From Entrophospora sp. SA101 (Eukaryota > Glomeromycota > Glomeromycetes > Entrophosporales > Entrophosporaceae): a stretch of DNA of 15,670 nucleotides. Where the stretch lies: NCBI GenBank assembly GCA_958430865.1, contig CAUDNR010001857.1:16248-31917 (forward strand). Reading direction: 5' to 3'. The position numbers and the translations under genes were made by a program. Under the pieces are notes generated by a model. That model saw only the letters and a list, made by a program, of their open reading frames with translations. It searched no databases and was not told the origin of the DNA. Positions 1 through 8,056 of this stretch are shown in pieces; positions within the stretch are counted from its first letter, which is position 1; each line of letters starts with the position of its first letter.

Positions 1-377
1 TTTTATATCACAGAAGTTATCCAATTATTTTCGTCGATCATCAGGTGAAGCGATACTTTTTTCAAGGGACTGTATATATACTTTCTAAAAAGTAGCAGAT
101 ATATTTGAAAGAGTTAAAGAATATCTGTATGTTAAAATGAAAAAGTTCCATCTTGCTACTTGGTTCGTACGTAAATTAAAAGAAATAACATTGCCATCAA
201 TTTCTGGAGATAGTTTCTAAATTTGTACTAGTTACCCGACGAAATTACACACCGTTCGTGATACATAAATTAAAGTTCAATTTCAAAAAATCTTGAATCT
301 GATCTGCAATTCAGAAAATTTATTTTTTTTTTCAATTTACTAACACACAACATTCTTATTATTCACTTATTCAAAGT
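1..377. other. Upstream region and 5' leader of the kinase gene
   Basis: I see no coding sequence here. The last ~60 bases before the ATG at 378 are pyrimidine- and A-rich (a T-run near 322-332, then CAATTTACTAACACACAACATT), as in many fungal 5' leaders. An AT-rich TATATATAC at about 73-81 could act as a TATA-like element, but it lies ~300 bp from the ATG and is a guess. Confidence 0.4.
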
Positions 378-1997
378 ATGAAAACTTTATCAACAATAAC
401 ATCAAATAAAGTCATAATAAACAATACTTATCGTAAAATATCATCATCAGCATCAATAAATAAAAAAAAATATGGTTCGATAGAATTTATTTCTCTACAT
501 TCTAATATTAGAACAATCCTACCAATTTCACCCGATAAAAACAACAAACTAATACCACAGTCATCTTTATCACCTCTATCGTCAACTTCAACGTCACAAA
601 CTATATCATCAAGGGCAAAAAAAGCTCTCCAATCATTCAATTACTGTTTTAATAATAATAATAGTGATAATAATTTTATCAGTTCACCATCATCAAGACA
701 AACACTATCATTAAGACCACAAACAAGAAAATATTCACCGCAACATTTTTATCATAATCGTATAATAGATCAATATGTTTCACAGCCTTTAAAAACTATC
801 ACTATGCGACAATTGGTGGTTTTTGGGCGTAATTTAACAGAAGAAAGATTGTTAAAAAGTGGCAATTATGTACGTACAGAATTACCGGTTAGATTGGCTT
901 ACAGAATAAGAGATTTTCAACGACTACCATTTATAGTTGGTACCAACCCACACATTGCAGAGGTGTATGATTTGTATTGGTCGGCGTTTGAGAAATTGAG
1001 AAAGATACCGACCATTAGAACAATGGATGATAATATTGAATGGTGTGAAACGATCAAGGGATTGTTGAAGGAACATTTGGTTGTAATACCGAAATTGGCA
1101 ATGGGCATAAATGAGTGTTCGGACCACTTGCCAGTTGATAAGTTGGACAAGTTTATGAATACGATGTTAAGATCTCGTATATCAAGAAGAGTTTTAGCTG
1201 AACAACAAATTGCCTTGACAGAAAATTGGCATGATCCAAATTATAGTTATGGACAAGAGAATTACGATGGAAACATTGGGATTGTTTCAACAAGATGTAA
1301 CCCCAGAGATATTGTGGAAAGATGTGCTAAAATGACTAGAAATTTATGCAGAAAGGCATATGGTGTGGAACCGCCAGACATTGTGATTGATGATAATGGT
1401 GAGGACATAACATTCACTTATATACCTGATCATATAGAGTATATACTTTATGAATTATTAAAGAATTCTATTAGAGGCGTAATAGAGAGTCATAAAAACA
1501 CTTCTTCGGCAACAGATAAATCATCATCTTTAACTTCATATCCACCAATAAAGGTTACAGTATGTTCTAATCCTACGGATGTTTATTTTCGCGTATCAGA
1601 TCAAGGTGGTGGGATATCAGATGATTTATATTTAAATATTTGGTCATTCTCACGCAAAAAAAGTAGCAGCAGTAGTAACGATAGTATGAACAGTACTGTT
1701 GACAGCGATGAAGTTAACGATCGCAACAATAACAACAACACCACCACTGCTCCTGATGTTGACAAATCAAATAAATTTTCAAATTTTCAAAAAGTTCCAA
1801 AATTGGCAGGGAAGGTTGATGAATATGAAAGTTTAATCATACCGCCAAAATTAAATTTAGGTATTGGACTGCCGATGAGTAAAGTTTATGCAGAGTATTG
1901 GGATGGCGGATTGGAATTGGTTACAATGGATGGTTTTGGCACCGATTCTTATGTTAAAGTAAGCAGACTGGGTAATAGAGAAGAAAATTTAGAATAA
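378..1997 (+). CDS. Mitochondrial BCKDH/PDH-type protein kinase (PDHK/BCKDK family), intronless
   Basis: A GHKL-fold serine kinase of the mitochondrial PDHK/BCKDK family, which phosphorylates the E1-alpha subunit of a 2-oxo acid dehydrogenase complex in the matrix and shuts it down. The 539-aa protein has a basic, Ser/Asn-rich leader of ~130 residues (probable mitochondrial targeting plus low complexity), the helical domain at ~150-330 (LLKSGNY, ELPVRLAYRI, LPFIVGTNP) and the ATPase domain at ~340-530. Visible motifs: N-box E359-LLKN363-SIR, G1 box D408-Q-G410-G-G412, G2 box G495-I-G497-LP, and G521-T522-D523 near the C-terminus. DHIEYILYELLKN followed by ESH resembles animal BCKDK more than PDK, so BCKDK-like is my first choice, but fungal substrate choice cannot be read from sequence. 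Oddities: Gln277 where the family usually has His (EQQIAL), and a ~50-residue Ser/Asn insertion in the ATP lid (~429-478). The ATG at 378 is the first in frame; M143 is too far in, as it would remove the leader. Confidence 0.93.
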   Translation: MKTLSTITSNKVIINNTYRKISSSASINKKKYGSIEFISLHSNIRTILPISPDKNNKLIPQSSLSPLSSTSTSQTISSRAKKALQSFNYCFNNNNSDNNFISSPSSRQTLSLRPQTRKYSPQHFYHNRIIDQYVSQPLKTITMRQLVVFGRNLTEERLLKSGNYVRTELPVRLAYRIRDFQRLPFIVGTNPHIAEVYDLYWSAFEKLRKIPTIRTMDDNIEWCETIKGLLKEHLVVIPKLAMGINECSDHLPVDKLDKFMNTMLRSRISRRVLAEQQIALTENWHDPNYSYGQENYDGNIGIVSTRCNPRDIVERCAKMTRNLCRKAYGVEPPDIVIDDNGEDITFTYIPDHIEYILYELLKNSIRGVIESHKNTSSATDKSSSLTSYPPIKVTVCSNPTDVYFRVSDQGGGISDDLYLNIWSFSRKKSSSSSNDSMNSTVDSDEVNDRNNNNNTTTAPDVDKSNKFSNFQKVPKLAGKVDEYESLIIPPKLNLGIGLPMSKVYAEYWDGGLELVTMDGFGTDSYVKVSRLGNREENLE

Positions 1998-2645
1998 TAT
2001 TTATAATTAATACAATTGTATTTGTAAATTTGAAAAAAAAACTATTTATTTCAATAAATAATATATACGGAGCAACAGACCAAAATTTAAGCCTAGTTAT
2101 TCTGAAATCATGGATGTTTGTTGTAAAAAAATTTTGTTTGTTTATTTTTTAATTGAGCATTTTATAATTCTTACACGAATTATATAAAGAAATAAAATTT
2201 TCAATCATTTTTTAGTGATATAAAGATAGAAAGCTAAAGTATGTCAACAATGCAAAAATAATATATAAAACGTGCAATCTTGTCGTACATTTACTTCACT
2301 CAACCAAAGTCGTTTAGAGATTCTTATGACAAGTAGTCCATTTTTGGAAGATAGAAACCAAAAGTATATCATTAAATTATACCATAGTTATATATAAAAT
2401 TTGCAATCCTCGCCTTGCCATATATTTTAACATTAATTCAACCAAAATGTCCTGTTTGATCGTTTTTGCTCCGATTTATGTTCGCCATATTATAAACGTA
2501 AAGCAGTTTATAATTGAATAAAGTGACACATACGCACATATTTAACAAATGAAGATGTTAAAGAAAAAGAAAGTTGGAAGATAATGAATGATAATGTAAA
2601 TGTTTGATTTTAAACAATATTCGAGATCAGTGTATAAAAAAAAAT
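1998..2645. other. 3' region of the kinase gene and AT-rich spacer
   Basis: No gene is visible. AATAAATAATATATA at about 2054-2068 is a likely polyadenylation region for the kinase transcript. Two diverged direct copies of a motif resembling ATATATAAAA(C/T)GTGCAATC lie near 2263-2311 and 2390-2450, both followed by CAACCAAA; they could be an old local duplication. The spacer also holds short fortuitous frames only. Confidence 0.45.
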
Positions 2646-2718
2646 TGGGTCACAAGAAAAGGACAGGGGACAGGCATTAGCCACAATTACCTGTACCCTG
2701 TCCTTTTCTTGTGACCCA
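2646..2718. repeat. 73-bp near-perfect hairpin, possible tiny TIR element
   Basis: Two 29-bp arms (2646-2674 and 2690-2718) are reverse complements except for one base (G versus T at arm position 24), around a 15-nt loop. The arms begin TGGGTCACAAGAAAAGG. If the element is taken as GGGTCAC...GTGACCC (2647-2717), it is flanked by ATT on both sides, which could be a 3-bp target duplication. This is far more regular than the surrounding AT-rich DNA. It may be a miniature transposon or a transcribed stem-loop; neither is proven. Confidence 0.75.
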
Positions 2719-3181
2719 TTAGAATTGCTTCAATCTGAAATTAAGACATTGGAAGCTAAATTAGATTTAGCATAAAAAGATTTGTTCATGAAAGAATCCG
2801 AGGTCTTGTCCCTCAAATCTAAATTAGCTGAATTATCCTTAAAAGTTAACAAGCTGGAGCAATTGAAATTGGAAGCCATACCTCGATTTTCATCTGATCA
2901 GATAGAGTTACCATCGGGAGAAGCAAAGCTTCGGATCTCTGATTCATCTGCAGTTAGTGGAGGCAATGAGAAAAATATATCAAATGTCTTACAAAGTGAT
3001 GCTCCTGCATCTAATAAACCTAAGTTAGATTTTAGTAAGTTTTTAAAACGTAGAAAAAATATGGATCAGACAGAAAAAATTGATACTCCCAAGTCTAGTG
3101 ATACTATAAATAAGGCTAACAATGAAGCAAAACTTCAAATACCTGATTCTTCGAGATCAACTAATATGAAGTCTTCTATCA

Positions 3182-3189
3182 GTGAAGGT
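3182..3189. repeat. Left 8-bp target-site duplication of the hAT element
   Basis: GTGAAGGT sits immediately before the left terminal repeat and is identical to the copy after the right end. Confidence 0.92.
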
Positions 3190-4765
3190 TAGGGATGTTA
3201 AACAGCTGACTCAACTGTGGTTGAACCATGGTTGAACCATGGTTATGAGAATTAAAGAAAAGCTTTTTCAATTAATTAATGAAATGAATCTTAATGATAA
3301 AGCCCTTGTGCTTACTACAAATAATGATGCAAAAATGATTAGATGTGGTAATCTTATGTTATACAAATTAGAAGAAACTTGTGAACATTGTGATTTTCAT
3401 CACTATAGATGTGCTGTTCATATTTTAAATTTAGCAGTAAATCATGGAATGGTACTAAGAGCTCCTATTATTGATAAAGTAAGAAAGTTTGTAAATAAAA
3501 TTCATAATTCAACAAAATTTTGTGATGAGCTATGGGATTATTTGTAAAGAAATGAAAAAAAATTATTGTAAGCCTGATCTTGATGTTGCTACCAGATGAA
3601 ATAGCACATTTTTAATGTTGGAAAAATTTAAACATATGCACGAAGAACTTAATTGTTTAGTTAATAATAATAATAAAATTTTAGAATCAATTTATCTTAA
3701 TAATAATGAGTGGGAAGAAGTTCAAATCAATGATAATTTTATTAGATCCTATGTATAAAGCAACTAAAATGCTATCATCTTCATCATACCCAACTGTTAG
3801 TGATATTTGGTTAACTTTCATAGGAATTTTTCGACACATTGAGTTATATATAGAAAATCAAAATCATTCAATTGAAAAATGTATGATGGCAGATTCTATA
3901 TGTAAAAAACTAGAAGATTATTGGACAATTATAGATAAATCTACTATTATTTCAACTTTGTTAGATCCTTGTTCAAAATTACTCACTTTTTCAATAGAAG
4001 AAAAAAGAAATCAAGCTATTAATATGCTTTGTTCTAAAATGAATAATTATACATCAAAATTAAATAACTCAAATTCTAAAAATAATATTTTAAAATCTTC
4101 TAGTACTAGATTATTTTTTGAAAATTTAATTACACAACAAAATAATCAAGTTAATCAAGCTCAACCTTGACCAATTGAAGATGAGTTAGAAAGATATTTA
4201 GCTTTACCATCAGTATCTTCAGATTCATTACTTTGGTGGAGCCAATATGAAGATAAATTTCCAGTTTTATCTAAAATAGCACAAGATTACCTTGCTATTC
4301 AAGGAACAAGTGTTCCATGTGAGCAAGCTTTCTCAATGGCAGCCCACCAATTACAAAAATTCGTAATCGTCTTCATCCCAATACAGAACATGCTGCTTTA
4401 TACTTAAAAAGTTGGATAGATTATGAAGCAAGTATGTTATAATCAATCTGGTTTTTAATTTTTAATTATATTATATTTTTTTTTTGTTTTAGGAATGAAT
4501 AATTAATGTTTTTGTCATTTTAAAATTAATAAATATAAATTGTATTGCATGTATATACATGTATATATTATATTAAAAATCGTTGTTAAAATTAACCACT
4601 CATATTTAAAATTATGTGATCAACAACGGTTATTAAAATTGACCAATCAGATCTTAGTATATGATTGACAAACTGCTGTTGAACTGCGGTTTTAAACCAT
4701 GGTTCAAACTGGTCTAACACGGGTTTTAAACCAAACCAAGCCGACTCATCCATTTAACATCCCTA
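3190..4765 (+). mobile_element. hAT-superfamily DNA transposon, internally deleted, with intact ends
   Basis: The ends are perfect 13-bp inverted repeats: TAGGGATGTTAAA at 3190-3202 and its reverse complement at 4753-4765. They are flanked by a perfect 8-bp direct repeat GTGAAGGT (3182-3189 and 4766-4773), the target-site duplication length typical of hAT. Subterminal AACCATGGTT palindromes occur twice at the left end (about 3224-3243) and once at the right (about 4695), plausible transposase-binding repeats. The element is 1,576 bp and contains only the back half of a transposase, so it cannot be autonomous. Identical duplications and termini suggest fairly recent insertion, whereas the transposase has many lesions; this fits mobilisation in trans of an already defective copy. 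Confidence 0.93.
3239..4442 (+). pseudogene. hAT transposase remnant (RNase H-like domain and C-terminal dimerisation region)
   Basis: Pieces read in order: 3239-3547 carries LVLTTNNDAKM and CAVHILNLAV, the family's TTDNASNM-like and CAHILNL motifs; 3567 onward reads DLDVATR-stop-NST, where the stop (TGA 3597-3599) replaces the conserved Trp of RWNST; 3706-4170 carries DPMYKATKMLSSSSYPTVSD and LLDPCSKL; after TGA 4168-4170 the frame continues with DELERYLALP, LLWWSQYEDKFP and VPCEQAFS (the ERxFS region); after a frame break near 4345-4355 it ends with KIRNRLHPNTEHAALYLKSW and a stop at 4440. Lesions are frame breaks near 3541, about 3720-3735 and 4350 plus two nonsense codons. The Asp expected in TTDN is Asn. 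The N-terminal BED-finger half is absent because only ~36 bp separate the left end from the first motif. Non-functional. Confidence 0.9.
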
Positions 4766-4773
4766 GTGAAGGT
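4766..4773. repeat. Right 8-bp target-site duplication of the hAT element
   Basis: GTGAAGGT follows the right terminal repeat directly. It continues in frame into the second half of the coiled-coil gene. Confidence 0.92.
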
Positions 4774-5019
4774 GGCCATTTTGATAACTCACAAATAGTA
4801 GAGACTAAAGATTTTTCAGAAGAAGCCATCTCTAAAACCGATTTCATTGGAAATGATCAAAGTTATGTGACTAAAACAGAAATGACCAAGATATTACCTA
4901 TTGGGACATTAGGAGCTTGTGAAGCTTTGGTTAATTATAAGTATCAAATTCCTCCCATTGTTAAGACTGTTATTCTTATAATAATTGCAATATTAATTAT
5001 AAAGTTTGTATATAAGCTA

Positions 5020-5269
5020 AGGTTTCTGGTCCAAACTGTTTTCTCAAAGCCCAAACTAGTTTGAGCAATTTGGGCTTCTCAACATTTTCTATAAGCATGA
5101 ACATTAAAAAACTATATGAATCAACTTGTTTTAACTTGAACAACTTAAAATAATTTCGCCCAATTTCAGCTAATAACAAAAAGTAGTTTGGGCTTATAAA
5201 AAAATAATTTTTGCCCAAAGTATTTGGGCAATTTCGGCTACTAATAGAAGCAGTTTCGGCCAGAAACCT
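5020..5269. mobile_element. 250-bp MITE with TA target duplication
   Basis: The ends AGGTTTCTGG (from 5020) and CCAGAAACCT (to 5269) are perfect 10-bp inverted repeats, extending imperfectly to ~25 bp (left AGGTTTCTGGTCCAAACTG, right, reversed, AGGTTTCTGGCCGAAACTG). TA flanks both sides (5018-5019, 5270-5271), as expected for Tc1/mariner-type elements. The interior is rich in small palindromes built on GCCCAAA...TTTGGGC (5049-5075; 5213-5229 with a 3-nt loop). No coding capacity. It landed in the last codons of the coiled-coil gene and just past the last visible exon of the minus-strand gene. Confidence 0.75.
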
Positions 5270-5318
5270 TACACAGCAAGTGTGTAACTTGGTCAAAATG
5301 GGTAATAATATGACACAT

Positions 5319-6308
5319 TCAAGTATATTTGCAAAACTTACATTCATCATAGGCTTCAATGACTAAATTCTCATCATCTGTGGGATTATCATTATCCTTA
5401 TTCCATTTTTTAATTAATTGTCTACATTCAAGGTAACTTTTTCTACAAATCTTATTGAACAAATGCCATTAATATTAAGGAAATTGTGGTGTTTCTATAT
5501 GATTATTCAAAAAAAAAACTTACTCTATCTAGATTATGACAAAGATTCAAGACTCCAGGTGAAAGATAATGTTTAAGAAATTCTGTGTTTATTTGGTTAA
5601 ATATTTTTATTAAATAGATCAGAACCAACATATTGTTGTATGCCATCATGTTTATTGGTTCCAGCAAGAATATAATTCAAGAATCTGAAATTCCATAAAT
5701 TAAAAAATAAATAAGCTATGCTTAACACACAAATTTAAACACACCCAAAAATTTAATACTCACAATATTTCAGAAACACCATCAATTGTATCATTTTCTG
5801 CATAGGCAACTGAGGATTTTCTATAACCAATTAGAATATTCAAATATTATTTGATCCTACTATCCACTATGTATATATAAAAATGTAAAAGTTTTTTAGT
5901 TTAAATTATTTTTGGAGATCAACTCATCTAATTGAGCCAAAATTCTGGACATTACATGTTTTACATTTTCATATTCATTTAAGAATATTTTTTGTCACCA
6001 GGACCTACAAAGTATTCATATCTATATTTTCTTTTTTTCATTTTATTAGATGTATCATCAGTGTCATCTGAACTGGATTCATAATGATATGTTACATCAT
6101 TGTCATTGTCATTGTCATCAGAATTTAATAGTCCATAGTTATTACCACTTGACATGTTGTGTGTGAAAATCAAATTGTGAGAATTTAAAATTGACATGCA
6201 TGAAATTTAAATTTGAAACTATATAATAAATAACACTTACTTGAACTGAGCTTTTTTTCAATTATTATTTTGTTTTCTTTTTGTTCTTTTGATTTGTTTT
6301 TTGGGCAT
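5319..6308 (-). pseudogene. Five-exon gene of unknown function, decayed
   Basis: Reconstructed by eye on the minus strand: exons 6308-6241, 6147-5924, 5820-5764, 5684-5524 and 5450-5342 (or read through to a TGA at 5321-5319). Introns are 93, 103, 79 and 73 nt, all GT...AG. Donors are GTAAGT, GTTGAT, GTGAGT and GTAAGT; CTAAT lies just before the second acceptor. Reading phase agrees at all four junctions once two single-base breaks are allowed (A6 run, plus-strand 5988-5993, one base short; A5 run, plus-strand 5604-5608, one base long). TGA at 6260-6258 interrupts exon 1. The predicted protein starts basic (MPKKQIKRTKRKQ, NLS-like), has an Asp/Asn tract (GLLNSDDNDNDND), then YEYFVGPGDKK, VAYAENDTIDGVSEIL, LNYILAGTNKHDGIQQYVGS, FLKHYLSPGVLNLCHNLDR and CRKSYLECRQLIKKWN. 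I do not recognise the family. The weakest junction is the GTTGAT donor. An alternative start is the ATG at 6155 without exon 1. Confidence 0.65.
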
Positions 6309-6876
6309 TTTTTTATTTAAATTAATGGATGTATACATTTTTTTTTAAAAAAAATTAATGGGTGTACATATATACACAAATTTTTTTTACATGTGTATAT
6401 GGTTGACAAGAATCAATCCCTTATTATTGATGTACTACACAAGACGTTGTATATGACTACAAAGTAAATCAATTACAACATAAAATGTATTGAATAATCA
6501 GGTATTCATGTACAAGTATTAATAACAACAAAAAGCTAAGTCATGTTTATTTTTTATCTATATAAATAGAGTAGAGTAGCAAGCAACAGGTTAATAATCA
6601 CCACCACCTTTTTAATATACAAAAAAAAAATAACAAATATTATTTAATTCTAAGCAAATTTTTATTATTTTTATATGAGGTCAGTTCTATATATCACTCA
6701 AGATAGAAAATGAGGTATAAAACTGTTAATTATAATCACATTACAAATGACTAAATTTTAATCCCTGAAATCCTTAGTAACACCAATGTTCACTTTGTCT
6801 GGTTTTGCTGCAGTATGCCCCAATTTAGATATTTGGACATTTTTGTCTAAATACTATTTTGACGTTAGACAACCTA
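6309..6876. other. AT-rich intergenic region, nothing recognised
   Basis: Upstream of the minus-strand five-exon gene. It contains A and T runs, ATGTATAC/GTACATATATAC-type alternating tracts around 6330-6400, and no reading frame with recognisable content. Confidence 0.4.
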
Positions 6877-7418
6877 ATGGTGGCCAAAACTAACCTATAG
6901 TTTAGGCATTTAGGCAATTTTGGTTTAGACCTAATTTTGCCCTTGAAAACTTTCTGGTGAAATTGGTGAAACTCAAAAATTGCCTAAACTATGGGTGAAA
7001 TTCCTAAACTGTGGGCAAAACTCCCAAACTGGCAAAACTTATTAATATATTAATATTAGTGTTTAAATTTCTAACTATGCATGTTATGACCTGGACTGTT
7101 AGATAAGCTTTTACTTGCCAATGTCCAACTATAACTTTGTTTAGATTTTGCTTTTTAATGGTGGTGGTTGTCCATTTGGAAGACAAATTAGCCATGTCTC
7201 TTTATGAAAAAGAAAAAAATAGGAAATGTATTTTATTACATTATTTTGAAATATTTTGTTATAATGATAATAATAAAGTCAAAACTAAATTAATAGATTA
7301 ATATGTTAAAGTTTTGTTATTTATAAATTTTTAATCATAGGTTTGACAGTTTAGGCAATTTTTGAGTTTCGCCACTAGTTTAGGAGCCTAAACTCCTAAA
7401 ATAATTTCAACCACCATC
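6877..7418. repeat. Foldback (MITE-like) repeat with CTAAACT motifs
   Basis: A perfect 23-bp inverted repeat lies at 6968-6990 (GAAACTCAAAAATTGCC...) and 7348-7370. Further out, ATGGTGG plus GTTTAGGC-type sequence at 6877-6910 matches the reverse complement of 7380-7418 imperfectly. Variants of (C)CTAAACT(A/G)TGGG recur between 6985 and 7025. The pattern fits an old, diverged foldback element. Target duplications were not identified. The minus-strand frame at 7004-7195 lies inside it and has no recognisable content. Confidence 0.55.
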
Positions 7419-7442
7419 CAAAGTTCAATTTTTACTATAAAG

Positions 7443-7713
7443 AATGGGAATTTAGATAAACTTTAAAATGTAAAGGTTTGATAACCAATCAAGCTGTGGG
7501 AATATTTCTTACTCAATTAGCCTGTCTGAGGATTTTTCTATTTATATTAGTAAAAAAAATTTTTGTAATGGCTCAAAATTACCAATTTTATTGGTTTTAC
7601 CATAAACAATGGAAATTTAGGTAAAGGTTCAATAACCAAGCAAGCTGTGGGTATAATCCTTCTGCAGTTTTGTTCCAAGGCACTCAATTGATAGCCTGTA
7701 AGAGAAATTTTGT
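7443..7713. repeat. Old ~165-bp direct duplication
   Basis: The block beginning at 7443 (AATGGGAATTTAGAT, AAAGGTTTGATAACCAA, CAAGCTGTGGG, CTCAATTAGCCTGT) recurs from 7608 (AATGGAAATTTAGGT, AAAGGTTCAATAACCAA, CAAGCTGTGGG, CTCAATTGATAGCCTGT) with small indels. No coding content is visible in either copy. Confidence 0.6.
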
Positions 7714-8056
7714 AAGGTTCAAAGTTATAAAATTTTTAGAGAGGTCACAAATTTTCAAAATAATGGTTAAAAAATCCGTTAAATGATTGTAAAAATGTGA
7801 TGCTTGCTATCTTTCAGGACTATATGGTATATTAATATGAAATTTATTCAACTTACATAATAATAATTTATTAAACGGTATATTCATCTAATGATGGTAA
7901 TTTATTTATATCAGAAAAGATTAGTGCTTCTGGAAATAGGTCGTTTTGTGTCGATCATATACTAAAATGTAATGTGATAATTTTGAATGTCGATCAAAAT
8001 CAAAGTGTTGGAGAAAAAATTTCTAAAACAAATTCCCTTTCAATTTTTATTTTACC
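7714..8056 (+). promoter_or_regulatory. Probable promoter region of the Cue1-like gene
   Basis: Non-coding sequence directly upstream of the ATG at 8057, with T-rich DNA just before it (TTTCAATTTTTATTTTACC). TGTCGATCA occurs twice as a direct repeat (7949-7957 and 7988-7996), 39 bp apart, a possible factor-binding site. No experimental support; inference from position and repetition. Confidence 0.35.

Larger units (their letters stand above)
2719..5064 (+). pseudogene. Coiled-coil, C-terminal membrane-anchored protein gene, split by a hAT insertion
   Basis: Not a recognised family. The reading frame is 2719-3189 plus 4774-5064; removing the hAT element and one target duplication joins them in frame through S-E-G-G-H-F. 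The N-terminal part is a leucine-heptad coiled coil (LKSKLAELSLKVNKLEQLKL) whose frame is open back to 2719, broken only by TAA at 2773; the first usable ATG after it is 2788. The middle is Ser/Lys-rich with two related motifs, EAKLRISDSS and EAKLQIPDSS. The end carries one strong hydrophobic segment (TVILIIIAILIIKFVY) followed by a short basic tail, so the product would be a tail-anchored membrane protein. The final ~15 codons, from about 5018, lie inside a MITE. The 5' end is missing beyond the hairpin. Nonsense codon, truncation and insertions together mark a dead copy. Confidence 0.75.

Noticed and set aside
428..1150. Minus-strand frames of 67-77 codons opposite the kinase gene
   Set aside because: They are antisense shadows of a clearly conserved coding sequence and show no motif.
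4997..5359. 120-codon minus-strand frame
   Set aside because: It runs through the MITE and opposite the tail of the coiled-coil gene, in a different frame from the five-exon gene; no recognisable domain.
5979..6197. Single-exon 72-aa minus-strand protein
   Set aside because: It is better explained as part of exon 2 of the five-exon gene; its apparent stop follows from a one-base loss in an A run, and its first codons are intronic in that model.
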